From: Gemmatimonadaceae bacterium
GTDB lineage: Bacteria > Gemmatimonadota > Gemmatimonadetes > Gemmatimonadales > Gemmatimonadaceae
Assembly: GCA_019637355.1 (NCBI GenBank)
Contig: JAHBVT010000001.1
Coordinates: 62,001 to 126,000, forward strand
Direction: 5' to 3'
Length of the DNA stretch: 64,000 bases
In this document: positions 46,375-55,509 of the stretch, one piece after another
Layout: every line of letters begins with the position of its first letter
How positions within the stretch are numbered: the stretch's first letter is position 1
Notes under the pieces: generated by a model
Seen by the model: only the letters and a program-made list of their open reading frames with translations
Told to the model about the DNA's origin: nothing
Databases searched by the model: none
Translations under genes and position numbers: made by a program

Positions 46375-47361
46375 CGTCTGCGCGCGGCTCACTTCCGCCC
46401 GCCCGATGTTGCCCTGATCGGTGCCGAACCACAGCAGGCCGGTGCGCGGGTCGAACATCATATGCCGGATGGTGTTGTTGTCCTCTCGGCCGATCAGCGT
46501 GCGGCCGAAGAAGCGGCCTGAGGCCGGATCGTAGCCCTGCAGGATGGCGCCCTTGGTGCCGGACTCGGTCACCCACACGCGGCCCTTGTCATCGCGGGCC
46601 ATCCCGTATGGCAGCGAGCCAGGGCCACCCGGCAACGGAATCTCGGTGACGCGGCCGTTGGTCGGATCCACGCGGCCGAGCATCCCGCGCGTGTAGTCCG
46701 TGTACCAGACCACGTCGTCCGGCGTGATGGCGATGCGACGGCCGCGGGCGCGCTCGTGCGGCAGGTCATACGAGGTGAGCGCGTAGGTCGTGGGGTTGAT
46801 GCGGGCGATCTTGTTCGTGCCGAAGAGGTTGACCCACACCTCGCCGCGCGAGTTGAGCTCGATGCCGTACGGCCGCGTGCGCTCGCCCGTCTTCACGTAG
46901 CGGATGGCGCCGCTCTGCACGTTGAGGTGCCCGACGGCATCGGAGTTCTGCGCCGTGAACCAGAGATTGCCGTTGCGATCGAAGACCATCGTGTGCGGGT
47001 CGCGCACGGTGGAGTCGGTCATCGGATACCAGCGGATGTCACCGGTGGCGGGGTTGAGCCGCCCGATCGTGGCGTTGCGGTTGCCCGCGATCCAGACCAT
47101 CTGATCCGGCCCGACGACGACGGTGTGCGGGTTGGTCCGCTCCGGCAGGTCGTAGCGCCGCTGGGCGCCGGTACGCGGATCGAGGCGGCCGACGTAGTTC
47201 CCGGCCTGTCCGGCGAAGTACACCATCCCGTCCGGGGCCACGAAGGGGTCACGGGGGCGACCGCCGTACTCGATGGGCCACTCCTGCGCCGGGACGACCT
47301 GGGCGGCCACGTCGGGCGCGACGAGGGCGCCCAGCAGGGCGAGCGAAAACAGGGAACGCAT
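46366..47361 (-). CDS. Exported Vgb/SMP-30-like beta-propeller protein
   Basis: 331 residues from ATG 47361 with AAGGAG upstream. Signal peptide MRSLFSLALLGALVAPDVAAQ. Repeating blades of about 42-46 residues (GRLDPRTGAQRRYDLPER, GRLNPATGDIRWYPM, GHLNVQSGAIRYV, ARINPTTYALTSYDL) give a six- to seven-bladed propeller like virginiamycin B lyase or NHL proteins. Streptogramin lyase activity is not claimed, since most homologs are uncharacterised periplasmic proteins. Confidence 0.85.
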   Translation of the reverse strand: MRSLFSLALLGALVAPDVAAQVVPAQEWPIEYGGRPRDPFVAPDGMVYFAGQAGNYVGRLDPRTGAQRRYDLPERTNPHTVVVGPDQMVWIAGNRNATIGRLNPATGDIRWYPMTDSTVRDPHTMVFDRNGNLWFTAQNSDAVGHLNVQSGAIRYVKTGERTRPYGIELNSRGEVWVNLFGTNKIARINPTTYALTSYDLPHERARGRRIAITPDDVVWYTDYTRGMLGRVDPTNGRVTEIPLPGGPGSLPYGMARDDKGRVWVTESGTKGAILQGYDPASGRFFGRTLIGREDNNTIRHMMFDPRTGLLWFGTDQGNIGRAEVSRAQTAM

Positions 47362-47433
47362 AGGGAGCTCCTTGGAGAAAGACAGGCTATTCAAGGCTAC
47401 GCCCGAGCTCCCGGTTCCGTTGGTCTCCGGCCG

Positions 47434-48600
47434 TCACTCCCGCCCGACGTTCACCACGGGGAGCACTTTCCACGGCCAGGGCCGATCGGCCACGATGTTG
47501 ATGGCTCCCACCTGCACGCCGCGCAGACGCTCGGTGTAGTTCACGAGGCCGATCGTGAGGCCCTGCTGCATTCCGCGCACGGCGTTCACGGTGGAGATGC
47601 TGGCGCCGGTCATCTGGCCGCCGCGCTCGGTGCGGAAGAGCGCGGGTGCGACCACCATACCGTGTGTCCGCTCGGCGCCCACCAGTAGCGCGCTCGCTAC
47701 GCCCTCGATCCGCGGCGCACCGACTCCAAGGCCGCCCAGCGTGACCCAGCGCAACGTGCCGCCCGAGCCAACGCCGAGTCCGCCGACGGTCACGCCCGTA
47801 ACGTCATCACCGGCGCCGACGCCCAAGCCACCGACGCTGATGCCGCGGATGCTCCCGCCGGCTCCGACGCCAAGCCCCGCCACGGAAATGCCGCGCAGAC
47901 GCCCACCGGCTCCAACGCCGAGTCCGCCGACGGTGATGCCCCGGATCTCGCCGCCCGCGCCGGCGCCGAGTCCCGCGACGGTCATACCGCGAATGTCACC
48001 CCCGGCGCCGGCGCCGAGCCCGGCGGCGGTGAGGCCGCGGACGGAGCCGCCCGCACCCGCGCCAAGTCCGGCCACCGCAATGCCGCGGATGGAACCTCCC
48101 GCTGCCGCGCCGAGGCCGCCGACCATCAAGCCGCGGGCATCTCCGCCCGCGCCGACGCCGAGGCCGCCGACCGCCGCGCCGCGCACGCTGCCCCCGGCGC
48201 CCACCCCGACGCCTCCGAGCATCAGGCCGCGGAGGCTGCCGCCAGCGCCCAACCCGATGCCACCGAGACCGATGCCACGGAAGTCGTCCTCGGCGCCAAC
48301 GCCGAACACACCCACCCCAACGCCGTGGATATCGCCGGCCATCGTGATCGGAAGGCCGATGGCGGCTCCCACCACGCGGCCGCTGAGGTAGCCATCGTAG
48401 GGACTCCACACAGTGATGTTGGCGCCGCGGACGAGCTCGAGCTCCTTGTCGCGGTAGTTGATCCGGATGCCATCCACGCGCGGGTGGTGGCCGATGGAGA
48501 TCGGACGCCTTACCGGCGCGCCGCGCTGGGCGAGAAGCTCGGGGGCGAGGCTGGCCACGGCGAGCGTGGCGAGGGCGAGACGGCGAAGGAGTCGGGACAT
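47434..48600 (-). CDS. Exported glycine-rich 16-residue repeat protein (LA_2272-like)
   Basis: 388 residues. Signal peptide to about residue 25 (LLAQ). Residues about 98-305 consist of 12-13 tandem 16-residue units of pattern GLGVGAGGSIRGISVG, with alternating small and branched residues and a variable polar pair, suggesting a beta-solenoid or amyloid-like stack. After the repeats, GLTIGLVNYTERLRGVQVG and PWKVLPVVNVGRE resemble the end of Leptospira LA_2272-type surface repeat proteins. The 48-bp DNA repeats have diverged, so it is an old array. Function unknown; probably a surface protein. Confidence 0.85.
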   Translation of the reverse strand: MSRLLRRLALATLAVASLAPELLAQRGAPVRRPISIGHHPRVDGIRINYRDKELELVRGANITVWSPYDGYLSGRVVGAAIGLPITMAGDIHGVGVGVFGVGAEDDFRGIGLGGIGLGAGGSLRGLMLGGVGVGAGGSVRGAAVGGLGVGAGGDARGLMVGGLGAAAGGSIRGIAVAGLGAGAGGSVRGLTAAGLGAGAGGDIRGMTVAGLGAGAGGEIRGITVGGLGVGAGGRLRGISVAGLGVGAGGSIRGISVGGLGVGAGDDVTGVTVGGLGVGSGGTLRWVTLGGLGVGAPRIEGVASALLVGAERTHGMVVAPALFRTERGGQMTGASISTVNAVRGMQQGLTIGLVNYTERLRGVQVGAINIVADRPWPWKVLPVVNVGRE

Positions 48601-48732
48601 CGGGACGGTCCGGTGCGGGTTGGCTTCCTCTACGAGCTCACGGGGGCTCGGTTTCGGCGATTTCCCTCTGCGAATCGCTGAGTCCCGATGGCTCCCCGAT
48701 AGGACAGCGCCACCCCGGCGAAGGGTTTGAGC

Positions 48733-49692
48733 CTAGCCGAGCGACTGGATGGCACGCTTCAGCACACCCTGCGCCATCTCCCGCTTATACCCGTTGTGGG
48801 CGAGTGGTTGCGCGTCGTAGAACGCGCGCTCGACCAGCGCATCGATGGAATCTTCGTCGAGGCCGCCCGAGGCCACGTCCTCCTCGACGCTGAGCGGCAC
48901 GCGCCACGGACCCAGCGCTAGGCCACCCATCGCCATCCGCACAGTGCCGTCGGCGCGCCGCGCGGCCGCGCAGGACACGAGCGCGAAATCCCAGGCAGCG
49001 CGTTGCATCACCTTCTCCCAGTGCTGGGCGCCTCCCCCGGCCTCCGCGGGGATGAGCACCGCGACGACGAGCTCGCCGGTAGCGAGTTGTGCTTCCTTCG
49101 CGGGATCGTTGGCCGCAGACTCGAAGAGCGTGTCGATGCCCGACTCGCGCGAGGCGCTGCCGTAGCTCGCGATCTCCACCGTGGCGCCGAGGGCCAGCAA
49201 TGCCACGGCCGGATCCGACGGATGTACGGCGCGGCAAGTGCCGTCGGCGATGATGCCGTGATACTGGTGCTCGCCGTCCACCGCGGCGCACTGCGAGCCG
49301 CCGCGCTTGAAGCAGCCGACGCCCCGGCGGAAGTACCAGCAGTGGTGGCGCTGGGCGAGATTGCCGCCGAGGCTTCCCGCGTTGCGCAGCGCCGGTGTGC
49401 CGGCACTGGCGCAGGCTTCGGCGAGCATCGGAATCTGGGCACGGATCTCAGGATGCGTGGCCAGCTCAGCAATCGTGACGGCGGCGCCGATGCTGATGCA
49501 GCCGTCGGGCTGCCGCGTGATGTCACGCATCCCTGGGATGCGGCGGATGTCGACCACCGCGCTCGGCGCGATGATCCCGTCCTCATAGCAGGGGACCAGG
49601 TCGGTGCCGCCCGCGACCGGTACCACGCCCGGCGCGGCGAGCCGCGCGAGCGCATCCTCGCGCGATGTGGCGTGTTCGTAGGAGAAACTCAC
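48733..49692 (-). CDS. Molybdenum hydroxylase FAD-binding subunit (CoxM/PaoB-like)
   Basis: 319 residues from GTG 49692. FAD motifs PVAGGTDLVP and NAGSLGGNLAQR. Inserted after this are four Cys (HHCWYFRRGVGCFKRGGSQC ... DGTC), matching the [4Fe-4S]-binding loop in PaoB/YagS and 4-hydroxybenzoyl-CoA reductase beta, so it likely carries an extra cluster. It should pair with the large subunit (52660) and 2Fe-2S subunit (54974), but those are 3-6 kb away with unrelated genes between. Confidence 0.92.
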   Translation of the reverse strand: MSFSYEHATSREDALARLAAPGVVPVAGGTDLVPCYEDGIIAPSAVVDIRRIPGMRDITRQPDGCISIGAAVTIAELATHPEIRAQIPMLAEACASAGTPALRNAGSLGGNLAQRHHCWYFRRGVGCFKRGGSQCAAVDGEHQYHGIIADGTCRAVHPSDPAVALLALGATVEIASYGSASRESGIDTLFESAANDPAKEAQLATGELVVAVLIPAEAGGGAQHWEKVMQRAAWDFALVSCAAARRADGTVRMAMGGLALGPWRVPLSVEEDVASGGLDEDSIDALVERAFYDAQPLAHNGYKREMAQGVLKRAIQSLG

Positions 49693-49719
49693 GCGTGGGA
49701 AGCTACGCTCTCGGCCGCG

Positions 49720-50724
49720 CTACGGGGTGGCGGGAGCGGCCGGCGCGGGCGCGAGGGTGAAGACGATGTAGTCGGCCCGTTTGCGGTGCGCGCGGCCGTT
49801 GGCGGCGTCGAGGTCCTGCACGGGGACGAAGCTCACGACCAGTTGGCGAACGCGGCGGTCGCGGCGCTTGACTCGCGCGGCCGTGCCCAACCCAAAGTCC
49901 GAGTGAAACGCGCCGTTCGCGTGGATGACCAAGGTGTTGTGCGCCGCGCGCGCAGCGACGATGGACTCCGCCATCGCCTCGTCCTTCACGCACTGGGCTT
50001 GGTAGGTCCGCCAGACCATCGCCTCGACCTGGTCGGGGGTGAGCTGCATTCCGTGGCCCGACATATCGCCCATCGTCTCGCGGAAGCGCTCCCAGTACTC
50101 GTCGCGCGGGCAGATGTGCTCGGTGGCGAAGTAGGGACGGTCGCTTTCAGGGACACTATCAAGCGCGGCGAGGCCTCGGCGTGAGACGACCTGCGCGAGG
50201 CGGCGCGGAATGTTGCCCCCCACGACCGGCCAGCCGTTGGCCTTGGCCTGCTCGACCATCGGGCGGTAATCGTTGAGGTAGTTGCCCCAGGGGCGGCTGG
50301 CACCGAGGAACTCGTCCTCGCTGATGCGGCCGGCCAGGTAGGAGTCGAGCTGCGGCTGCACATCGCGCTCGAACATCTCGAGCGAGAGGACGATGGCATC
50401 GCTGCGGCGCCGGCGGACGCCCTCGAGGATTGCGGCCTGCAGCACGTGCGTGCCCGGGTCGTTATGGAACTCGCCGAGGTACACGACGTCCGCCTCGCTG
50501 GCGATGCGCTTGATGAGCGTCTCGAGATCCCCGAAGCGCCGAGTCTTGGTGTTGTAGAGGCGATGCGGCTCGTACTGGCGCGGCGGCTGCGGCTGGGCCT
50601 GTGGGGGCTGCGGAGCCGGTGCGGGCAGCGGAGCCTGCGCGGCAGCAGGGGCGCCCGCTGCGGAGAGCGCGAGCAGCAGTGCGGCAGCAGGCGCACGCAA
50701 GGTAAAGCAAAAATAACTACGCAT
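49720..50724 (-). CDS. ChaN/DUF399 family exported protein
   Basis: 334 residues from ATG 50724. Signal peptide, then a Pro/Gln-rich linker (residues 28-50). Core motifs VVYLGEFHNDPGTHVLQ, VLSLEMFERDVQPQLD, RPWGNYLNDYRPMVEQAK and GWPVVGGNIPRRLA match ChaN (haem-regulated iron lipoprotein) and related TIKI-like hydrolases; the E-F-H-N motif may bind metal. No lipobox. The start lies in an AT-rich divergent region. Confidence 0.88.
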   Translation of the reverse strand: MRSYFCFTLRAPAAALLLALSAAGAPAAAQAPLPAPAPQPPQAQPQPPRQYEPHRLYNTKTRRFGDLETLIKRIASEADVVYLGEFHNDPGTHVLQAAILEGVRRRRSDAIVLSLEMFERDVQPQLDSYLAGRISEDEFLGASRPWGNYLNDYRPMVEQAKANGWPVVGGNIPRRLAQVVSRRGLAALDSVPESDRPYFATEHICPRDEYWERFRETMGDMSGHGMQLTPDQVEAMVWRTYQAQCVKDEAMAESIVAARAAHNTLVIHANGAFHSDFGLGTAARVKRRDRRVRQLVVSFVPVQDLDAANGRAHRKRADYIVFTLAPAPAAPATP

Positions 50725-50820
50725 AATTATTTTACGGCTGGAGAAGGTATCAAGCTGAGTCCGTGCATGCGGGCCCATCAGCAACTAGCAGTACTAGTAA
50801 AGAAATGTTAACTATTTAAA
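50725..50820. promoter_or_regulatory. AT-rich divergent promoter region
   Basis: The ends next to each start codon are A/T-rich (minus-strand TAAAATAATT before ATG 50724; TTAACTATTTAAA before ATG 50821), with no Shine-Dalgarno sequence on the plus side and CTAG-CAGTA-CTAG at about 50789-50801. The placement suggests short or leaderless transcripts in both directions. Confidence 0.5.
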
Positions 50821-51729
50821 ATGACTTTAGTTGAGTTTCTCCGCTTATCGGACGCACGGCTGGTGGAAGAGGCGTCGGAGGAGCTCGCGCGCGCTGAGGC
50901 CCTCATAGGCCTGACCCCCGGCGCGCTTCCGATGCTGCTCCAGGCGGGAGCGGTCGCGGCACTGACGACATCCCTGCCGGAAGCTATGCGCTCGGCGCGC
51001 GCTGCGCTGGTCGCGGCCTGGGTGGATCCGACGCACGCGGGTATCGTGGACCCAGCGATGGAGCAGTGGCAGCGCCGGCTCGAGGACGAGGAGCGGCGAG
51101 TGCGAGGGGGATTGCCGCTGACGGTCTCGCGCTTCGCCGACCTTCTGGGAGCGGATGCCGACCGCGAGCTGCTTGAGGACGCGCTGCGACCTGGCGGACA
51201 GACTCGGCCGCAGCTGCTGCGCGCCGTGCAAGCGGCGGCGGCCTGCGGCGACGAGGAGCCGAACGTCGCCGCGGCCGTGTTGCCGGCATTGCTTCTCTGC
51301 GCAACGGGGATGACGGACCGTGTGCGCATCCTCCCGTTCATCGGATTCACGGGCGACGCGAGGCGCGAGGCGATCGCCGAGTGGCGCCGGGGGGAGCCGG
51401 GGCCCTTCCTGCGCGGCGCGCTCGGTGCGCTGAGTGCGGAGGCGCGGCATCTACGGGTGTCGCTGCGGCTGCTGCTCGAAGCGCTCAAGGAAGAGGAGGC
51501 CACCCTTGAGCCCCTCGGACGTGCCGCCATCGGCGCGCGGCGCGCGCTCGAGGTGCTGCGCGCGTCGCTCGCGACGACCGTCCCGGATCTGAGTGTGCGG
51601 CTCGATTGCTCCCGGCCCGCCGCCGGGGCGGCGCTCGAACGACTCGTGCAAACCGGATTGGCCCTGGAGATCACCGGCCGTGCGCGAGACCGCGTGTTCG
51701 TGCACGCGGGGGTGTGGGAGATCGGCTGA
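50821..51729 (+). CDS. Helical protein with Fic-like C-terminal winged helix, no Fic motif
   Basis: 302 residues of unknown function. The last 60 residues (VRLDCSRPAAGAALERLVQTG, EITGRARDRVFV) closely resemble the winged helix at the C-terminus of Fic-family and DUF1612-type proteins, and the preceding 130 residues keep their helical pattern. The catalytic HPFxxGNGR motif is absent, so AMPylation is not expected. It may be a DNA-binding derivative. Promoter is AT-rich and there is no partner antitoxin gene. Confidence 0.55.
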   Translation: MTLVEFLRLSDARLVEEASEELARAEALIGLTPGALPMLLQAGAVAALTTSLPEAMRSARAALVAAWVDPTHAGIVDPAMEQWQRRLEDEERRVRGGLPLTVSRFADLLGADADRELLEDALRPGGQTRPQLLRAVQAAAACGDEEPNVAAAVLPALLLCATGMTDRVRILPFIGFTGDARREAIAEWRRGEPGPFLRGALGALSAEARHLRVSLRLLLEALKEEEATLEPLGRAAIGARRALEVLRASLATTVPDLSVRLDCSRPAAGAALERLVQTGLALEITGRARDRVFVHAGVWEIG

Positions 51730-51778
51730 GCGCCGTCGCGGAGTGACTTGGACTCGGTGTGGCTCGTTTGCACACTGA

Positions 51779-52333
51779 ATGATTCGCCGACACTTCCTGG
51801 TATTCTTGGCGCTCCTGTTGGCAGCCTGCGGAGGACGTGCGGCGCCGACGACGGCACCGCGGCTATCCGCGGACGTGGCGTACCTGCGCAGCAAGCAGTT
51901 GATGGTGCCGGTGCACGGGGTGGCGCCCAACCAACTGCGGGACACCTACAACGCGATGCGCAGCGGCGGCCGGCGTCACCACGCGCTCGACATAATGGCG
52001 CGGCGGGGCACGCCAGTGCTCTCGGCGGACGACGGCGTGGTGCGCCGCATCTCGACCAATGCACTCGGCGGACGCACTGTGTATGTCGTGGATCACGACC
52101 AGCGCTTCGTACATTACTATGCGCATCTGGACCGTTACGCCCGTGGACTGCGCGAGGGCCAGCGGGTGCGGAAGGGCCAGGAGCTCGGCACGGTCGGGAG
52201 CACTGGCAACGCCGACCGCAACGCGCCGCACCTGCACTACCAACTGCTGCGCTACGCGAACGCCCGGATGTGGTGGGCCGGCGATCCGATCAACCCCGTA
52301 CCGTTCCTGGTGCGACGAGGCAACAAGCGATGA
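51779..52333 (+). CDS. M23 family metallopeptidase lipoprotein
   Basis: 184 residues. Lipobox LLAAC at 14-18 (Cys18). LytM-type zinc site: His and Asp in RHHALDIMA, and HLHYQ near the end, with GSTGNADRNAPHLHY typical of M23. Expected to hydrolyse peptidoglycan cross-links from the outer or inner membrane. All visible ligands are present, so it is probably active. The stop overlaps yhbY (ATGA). Confidence 0.9.
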   Translation: MIRRHFLVFLALLLAACGGRAAPTTAPRLSADVAYLRSKQLMVPVHGVAPNQLRDTYNAMRSGGRRHHALDIMARRGTPVLSADDGVVRRISTNALGGRTVYVVDHDQRFVHYYAHLDRYARGLREGQRVRKGQELGTVGSTGNADRNAPHLHYQLLRYANARMWWAGDPINPVPFLVRRGNKR

Positions 52334-52641
52334 CGATGACGACGAAGGAGCGCGCCACGCTGCGCTCGGAGTGCAACCGACTGAAGCCGACGCTGCACGT
52401 CGGCGCCGAGGGAATCACCGGGCCGGTGCTGGCGGCGCTGGACGACCTGCTGCGCACGCGCGAGCTGGTGAAGGTGCAGCTCAACAAGAGTGTCGAAGTG
52501 TCGGCGAAGTCTGCCGCCAACGATCTCGCCAAGCGCCTGAAGGCTGAGGTGATCCAGGTGATCGGGCGAACGACGACGCTGTATCGGCACAATCCCGAGC
52601 TGAAGCGAAAGGCCGGCGCGTTGCCGCCGTGGCGCAACTAA
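52330..52641 (+). CDS. yhbY: YhbY/CRS1-YhbY (CRM) domain RNA-binding protein
   Basis: 103 residues. LRSECNRLKPTLHVGAEGITGPVLAALDDLLRTRELVKVQ fits the CRM domain, although the usual GxxG loop is only partly clear (HVGAEG). VIQVIGRTTTLYRHNPE is the conserved final strand. YhbY associates with pre-50S ribosomal subunits. Start overlaps the M23 stop. Ends just before the convergent large hydroxylase subunit. Confidence 0.92.
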   Translation: MTMTTKERATLRSECNRLKPTLHVGAEGITGPVLAALDDLLRTRELVKVQLNKSVEVSAKSAANDLAKRLKAEVIQVIGRTTTLYRHNPELKRKAGALPPWRN

Positions 52642-52659
52642 CCGGAGTTCGCCGCGCGG

Positions 52660-54981
52660 CTACGCGCCGCGGAGCGCTGCGAGCACGCGCCACGGCGTGA
52701 TCGGTAGCTCGTTGACCTCTACACCCAGCGCATCGGCGACCGCACCGGCAATCGCCGGCGCCGTCGGCACGATGGCCGGCTCGGCGATGCCGCGGACGCC
52801 GACGTGATTGGCCTTGGTGTCCGCGCCGTCGAGGAACACGCCATCAATGGCGGGGATGTCGGCCAGCGTCGGGATCTTGTAGTCGTGGAGCCCGGCGTTT
52901 AGCGGCAGGCCCATCCGTGCATCGAGCACGCGCTCCTCGAAGAGCGCGAAGCCGAGTCCCTGGATGATGCCGCCTTCCAACTGCGACTCAGCGAGCGTGG
53001 GGTTCACGATGCGCCCGGCGTCGTGCACCGCGACGACACGCAGCACGCGCACCACACCGGTGACGGTGTCGACCTCGACCTCGGCGAACTGCACGCCGGT
53101 GGTGACGATGCCCGCGTCCTGCGGATTCGGACCGCGTGAGCCGTGGCCCTGAATCATCACGTTGCCGAGCTTGGCGGTGATGGCACCGAAGTCCATCGCG
53201 CGGTCGCTGCCGCGCACGATGACGCGGCCATCACGGGTCTCGAGTGCGGACTTGGGTGCGTCGAGCAGGCCGGCGGCGGCATCGAGGAGGGCGCTGCGCG
53301 CGTCCTCGGCAGCCATCCGCACGGCCGGCGCCAATGACGCGACGGTCATCGAGCCCCAACTGTTGCCGGCATAAGGCGTGGCGCCGGTGTCGCCGATGAC
53401 GGCGCGCACCTGCTCCAGCTTGTGGCCCAACGCATCGGCCGCGACCTGCGCGAGGATGGTGCGCGTGCCGGTGCCGAGATCCTGCGAGCCCGCGAGCACA
53501 TCGGCCGAGCCGTCGGAGTTGAGGCGTACGGTGGCGTAGCTCGGGGGGCCACCGCCGGTGGACCAGATTTGCGCGCTGACGCCGACGCCGCGGCGCAGAT
53601 GCGGCTTGCCATTCACGCGACGCGCGTCGTTCCCGCGCTCGAGGCCGCGCTCGCGCAGTAGCGCGCTCCACCCGAAACGGCGATCGCTTTCATCGTAGCA
53701 CTCGGCCAGCCGGTTGCCGGTGTATGGGCGGTCCTTCTTCTGGTCGTGCGTGGCGAGATTGCGGCGTCGGAGCTCGAGGGGATCCATCGTCAGTGATTCG
53801 GCCAGCGCGTTCATCCCGACTTCGAGTCCGACGGCGCCCTCGGCGTGGCCCGGCGCGCGGAAGGCCGCCATCGCGGCGGTGTTCACGAAGGCGAAGGTCT
53901 CGTGCGTGCGGACGTTGGGGCAGGCGTAGAGTTCGTGGTAGATCTCGCCGGGCCCGCCTTCCCAACCGCCGATGCCAAGCGGCACCTCGGCGACCATCTC
54001 GATGGCCGTGAGGTGGCCGTCGCGGGTGGCGCCCATCTTGATGCGCTGCACGCTGGACGGGCGGTTGCCCGTGTCCACCTGTTCGCCGGCGCGGTCGAAG
54101 GCGCACATCACGGGGCGGCCGAGCCGCTTGGCGAAGAGCGCGGCGATGTAGGTGTGGGCACCAGCGTAGTTCTTGGCACCAAAGCCGCCGCCCATCGCCT
54201 CGCAGATGACGCGCACGTTGGTGTGCGGGATGCCGAGCGCCTTGGCGACGTTGTCGCGCACGCGGAAGATGCCCTGCGTGCTCTCCCACACCGTGAGCCG
54301 GTCGCCATCCCACTCGCAGACGGCGCTGTGGGGTTCGAGCGCAGTGTGCAGCGCGCAGGGCGTACGGACCTCGCGTTCGACGATGACGTCGGCGGCGGCG
54401 AATCCCGCAGCGACGTCACCGCGGCTGTGCTCGCGCGGTTCCTTGAAGAGCAGGTTGTTGGGCAGGCCTGGCCGCACCGGCGCGGCGCCGGCGGCGGTGG
54501 CCTGCGCGACGGTGACGGCGTGCGGAGCGCGTTCGATGTCCACAGTGACCAGCGCGGCGGCACGATCGGCGATTGCCTGCGTCTCCGCGCAGACGGCGGC
54601 CAGCGGCTGGCCGTGGTAGGTGATTTCGGGGTTGAATAGTCGCGTGCGCGCCGGGGCGTCGGCGTGCAGGAGGACATCGAGCACGCCCGGCAGGGCGCGG
54701 GCCGCGTCAGCATCGATATGCCGCACGCGGCCGCGGGCCACGTCGCTGCGAACGATGGCGACGTAGGCTTGTTGCGGGCGCCGCAGGTCGGTGGTGTAGC
54801 CGGGGCGTCCGGTGGCCTTGAGCGCCGCATCCACCCGCAGCGCTCGCGCGCCGACGTGGGTCAGCGTGGCGTCTTCGCCCCAGGGTTCGAGGTCGAAGGC
54901 CGGTAGCTCGACGACGCGCTGCTCGGTGCGGCCCTCGACCTCAACGGTGGTCGTGACGAAGCGGGACTTGGGTTCAGCCAT
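52660..54981 (-). CDS. Molybdenum hydroxylase large (molybdopterin) subunit, XdhA/PaoC-like
   Basis: 773 residues. Aldehyde oxidase/xanthine dehydrogenase fold: ATGRPGYTTDLRRPQ, CEAMGGGFGAKNYAG (Moco contact), AFRAPGHAEG, GSQDLGTGTRTIL and C-terminal GVRGIAEPAIVPTAPA, where the Glu is the catalytic base. It oxidises an aldehyde or heterocycle by water-derived hydroxylation, substrate unknown. The start overlaps the 2Fe-2S gene by 8 bp. The separate FAD subunit is at 48733. Confidence 0.93.
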   Translation of the reverse strand: MAEPKSRFVTTTVEVEGRTEQRVVELPAFDLEPWGEDATLTHVGARALRVDAALKATGRPGYTTDLRRPQQAYVAIVRSDVARGRVRHIDADAARALPGVLDVLLHADAPARTRLFNPEITYHGQPLAAVCAETQAIADRAAALVTVDIERAPHAVTVAQATAAGAAPVRPGLPNNLLFKEPREHSRGDVAAGFAAADVIVEREVRTPCALHTALEPHSAVCEWDGDRLTVWESTQGIFRVRDNVAKALGIPHTNVRVICEAMGGGFGAKNYAGAHTYIAALFAKRLGRPVMCAFDRAGEQVDTGNRPSSVQRIKMGATRDGHLTAIEMVAEVPLGIGGWEGGPGEIYHELYACPNVRTHETFAFVNTAAMAAFRAPGHAEGAVGLEVGMNALAESLTMDPLELRRRNLATHDQKKDRPYTGNRLAECYDESDRRFGWSALLRERGLERGNDARRVNGKPHLRRGVGVSAQIWSTGGGPPSYATVRLNSDGSADVLAGSQDLGTGTRTILAQVAADALGHKLEQVRAVIGDTGATPYAGNSWGSMTVASLAPAVRMAAEDARSALLDAAAGLLDAPKSALETRDGRVIVRGSDRAMDFGAITAKLGNVMIQGHGSRGPNPQDAGIVTTGVQFAEVEVDTVTGVVRVLRVVAVHDAGRIVNPTLAESQLEGGIIQGLGFALFEERVLDARMGLPLNAGLHDYKIPTLADIPAIDGVFLDGADTKANHVGVRGIAEPAIVPTAPAIAGAVADALGVEVNELPITPWRVLAALRGA

Positions 54982-55444
54982 CGGCGGCCTCGCGCAACAT
55001 CGCCGCCGCGCGGCGCACGGCGCGGACGATCTTCGGGTACGTGCCGCAGCGGCAGAGGTTCCCGCTCATCGCGGCGACGATCTGTTCGTCGGAGGGGTCG
55101 GGATTGGCGGCCAACAGGGCCGCGGCCGCCATCAGCTGGCCGGGGGTGCAGAAGCCGCACTGCGCGGCGTCTTCCAACACGAAGGCCTGTTGCAGCGGGT
55201 GCGGGGCGCCAGGGCCGCCGAGTCCCTCGATCGTACGGACGTCGCGCCCGTCGCAGCCCTGAGCGAGGGTGATGCAGGCGTAGACCGGGACGCCGTCCAC
55301 GAGCACGGTGCAGGCACCGCAGGCCCCGGCCTCGCAGACCCGCTTCGTGCCGGTCAGGGCCAGGTCGTCCCGCAGCAGGTCGAGCAGGGTGGCGTCGCCG
55401 GCGGGATTGGACTCCGTCCGCCTACCGTTCAGGGAGATATGCAC
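54974..55444 (-). CDS. Molybdenum hydroxylase [2Fe-2S] subunit
   Basis: 156 residues from GTG 55444. Plant-type cluster ligands Cys37, 42, 45, 57 and second-cluster ligands Cys96, 99, 131, 133 ([16 protein letters not shown]). Passes electrons from Moco to FAD. First gene of the unit with the large subunit; it has no twin-arginine signal, so the enzyme is predicted cytoplasmic, unlike PaoABC. Diverges from the ferredoxin gene. Confidence 0.94.
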   Translation of the reverse strand: MHISLNGRRTESNPAGDATLLDLLRDDLALTGTKRVCEAGACGACTVLVDGVPVYACITLAQGCDGRDVRTIEGLGGPGAPHPLQQAFVLEDAAQCGFCTPGQLMAAAALLAANPDPSDEQIVAAMSGNLCRCGTYPKIVRAVRRAAAMLREAADG

Positions 55445-55509
55445 AAGGGAAGGATACTGTTATCTTCCCCCGGTTCGCACCAGACGTACACCCACCGAGG
55501 AAGCACGCG

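Noticed and set aside
47690-48310. Regular 48-bp repeats that look like a CRISPR or satellite array
   Set aside because: Units are diverged, contiguous without spacers, and keep frame for a glycine-rich protein.
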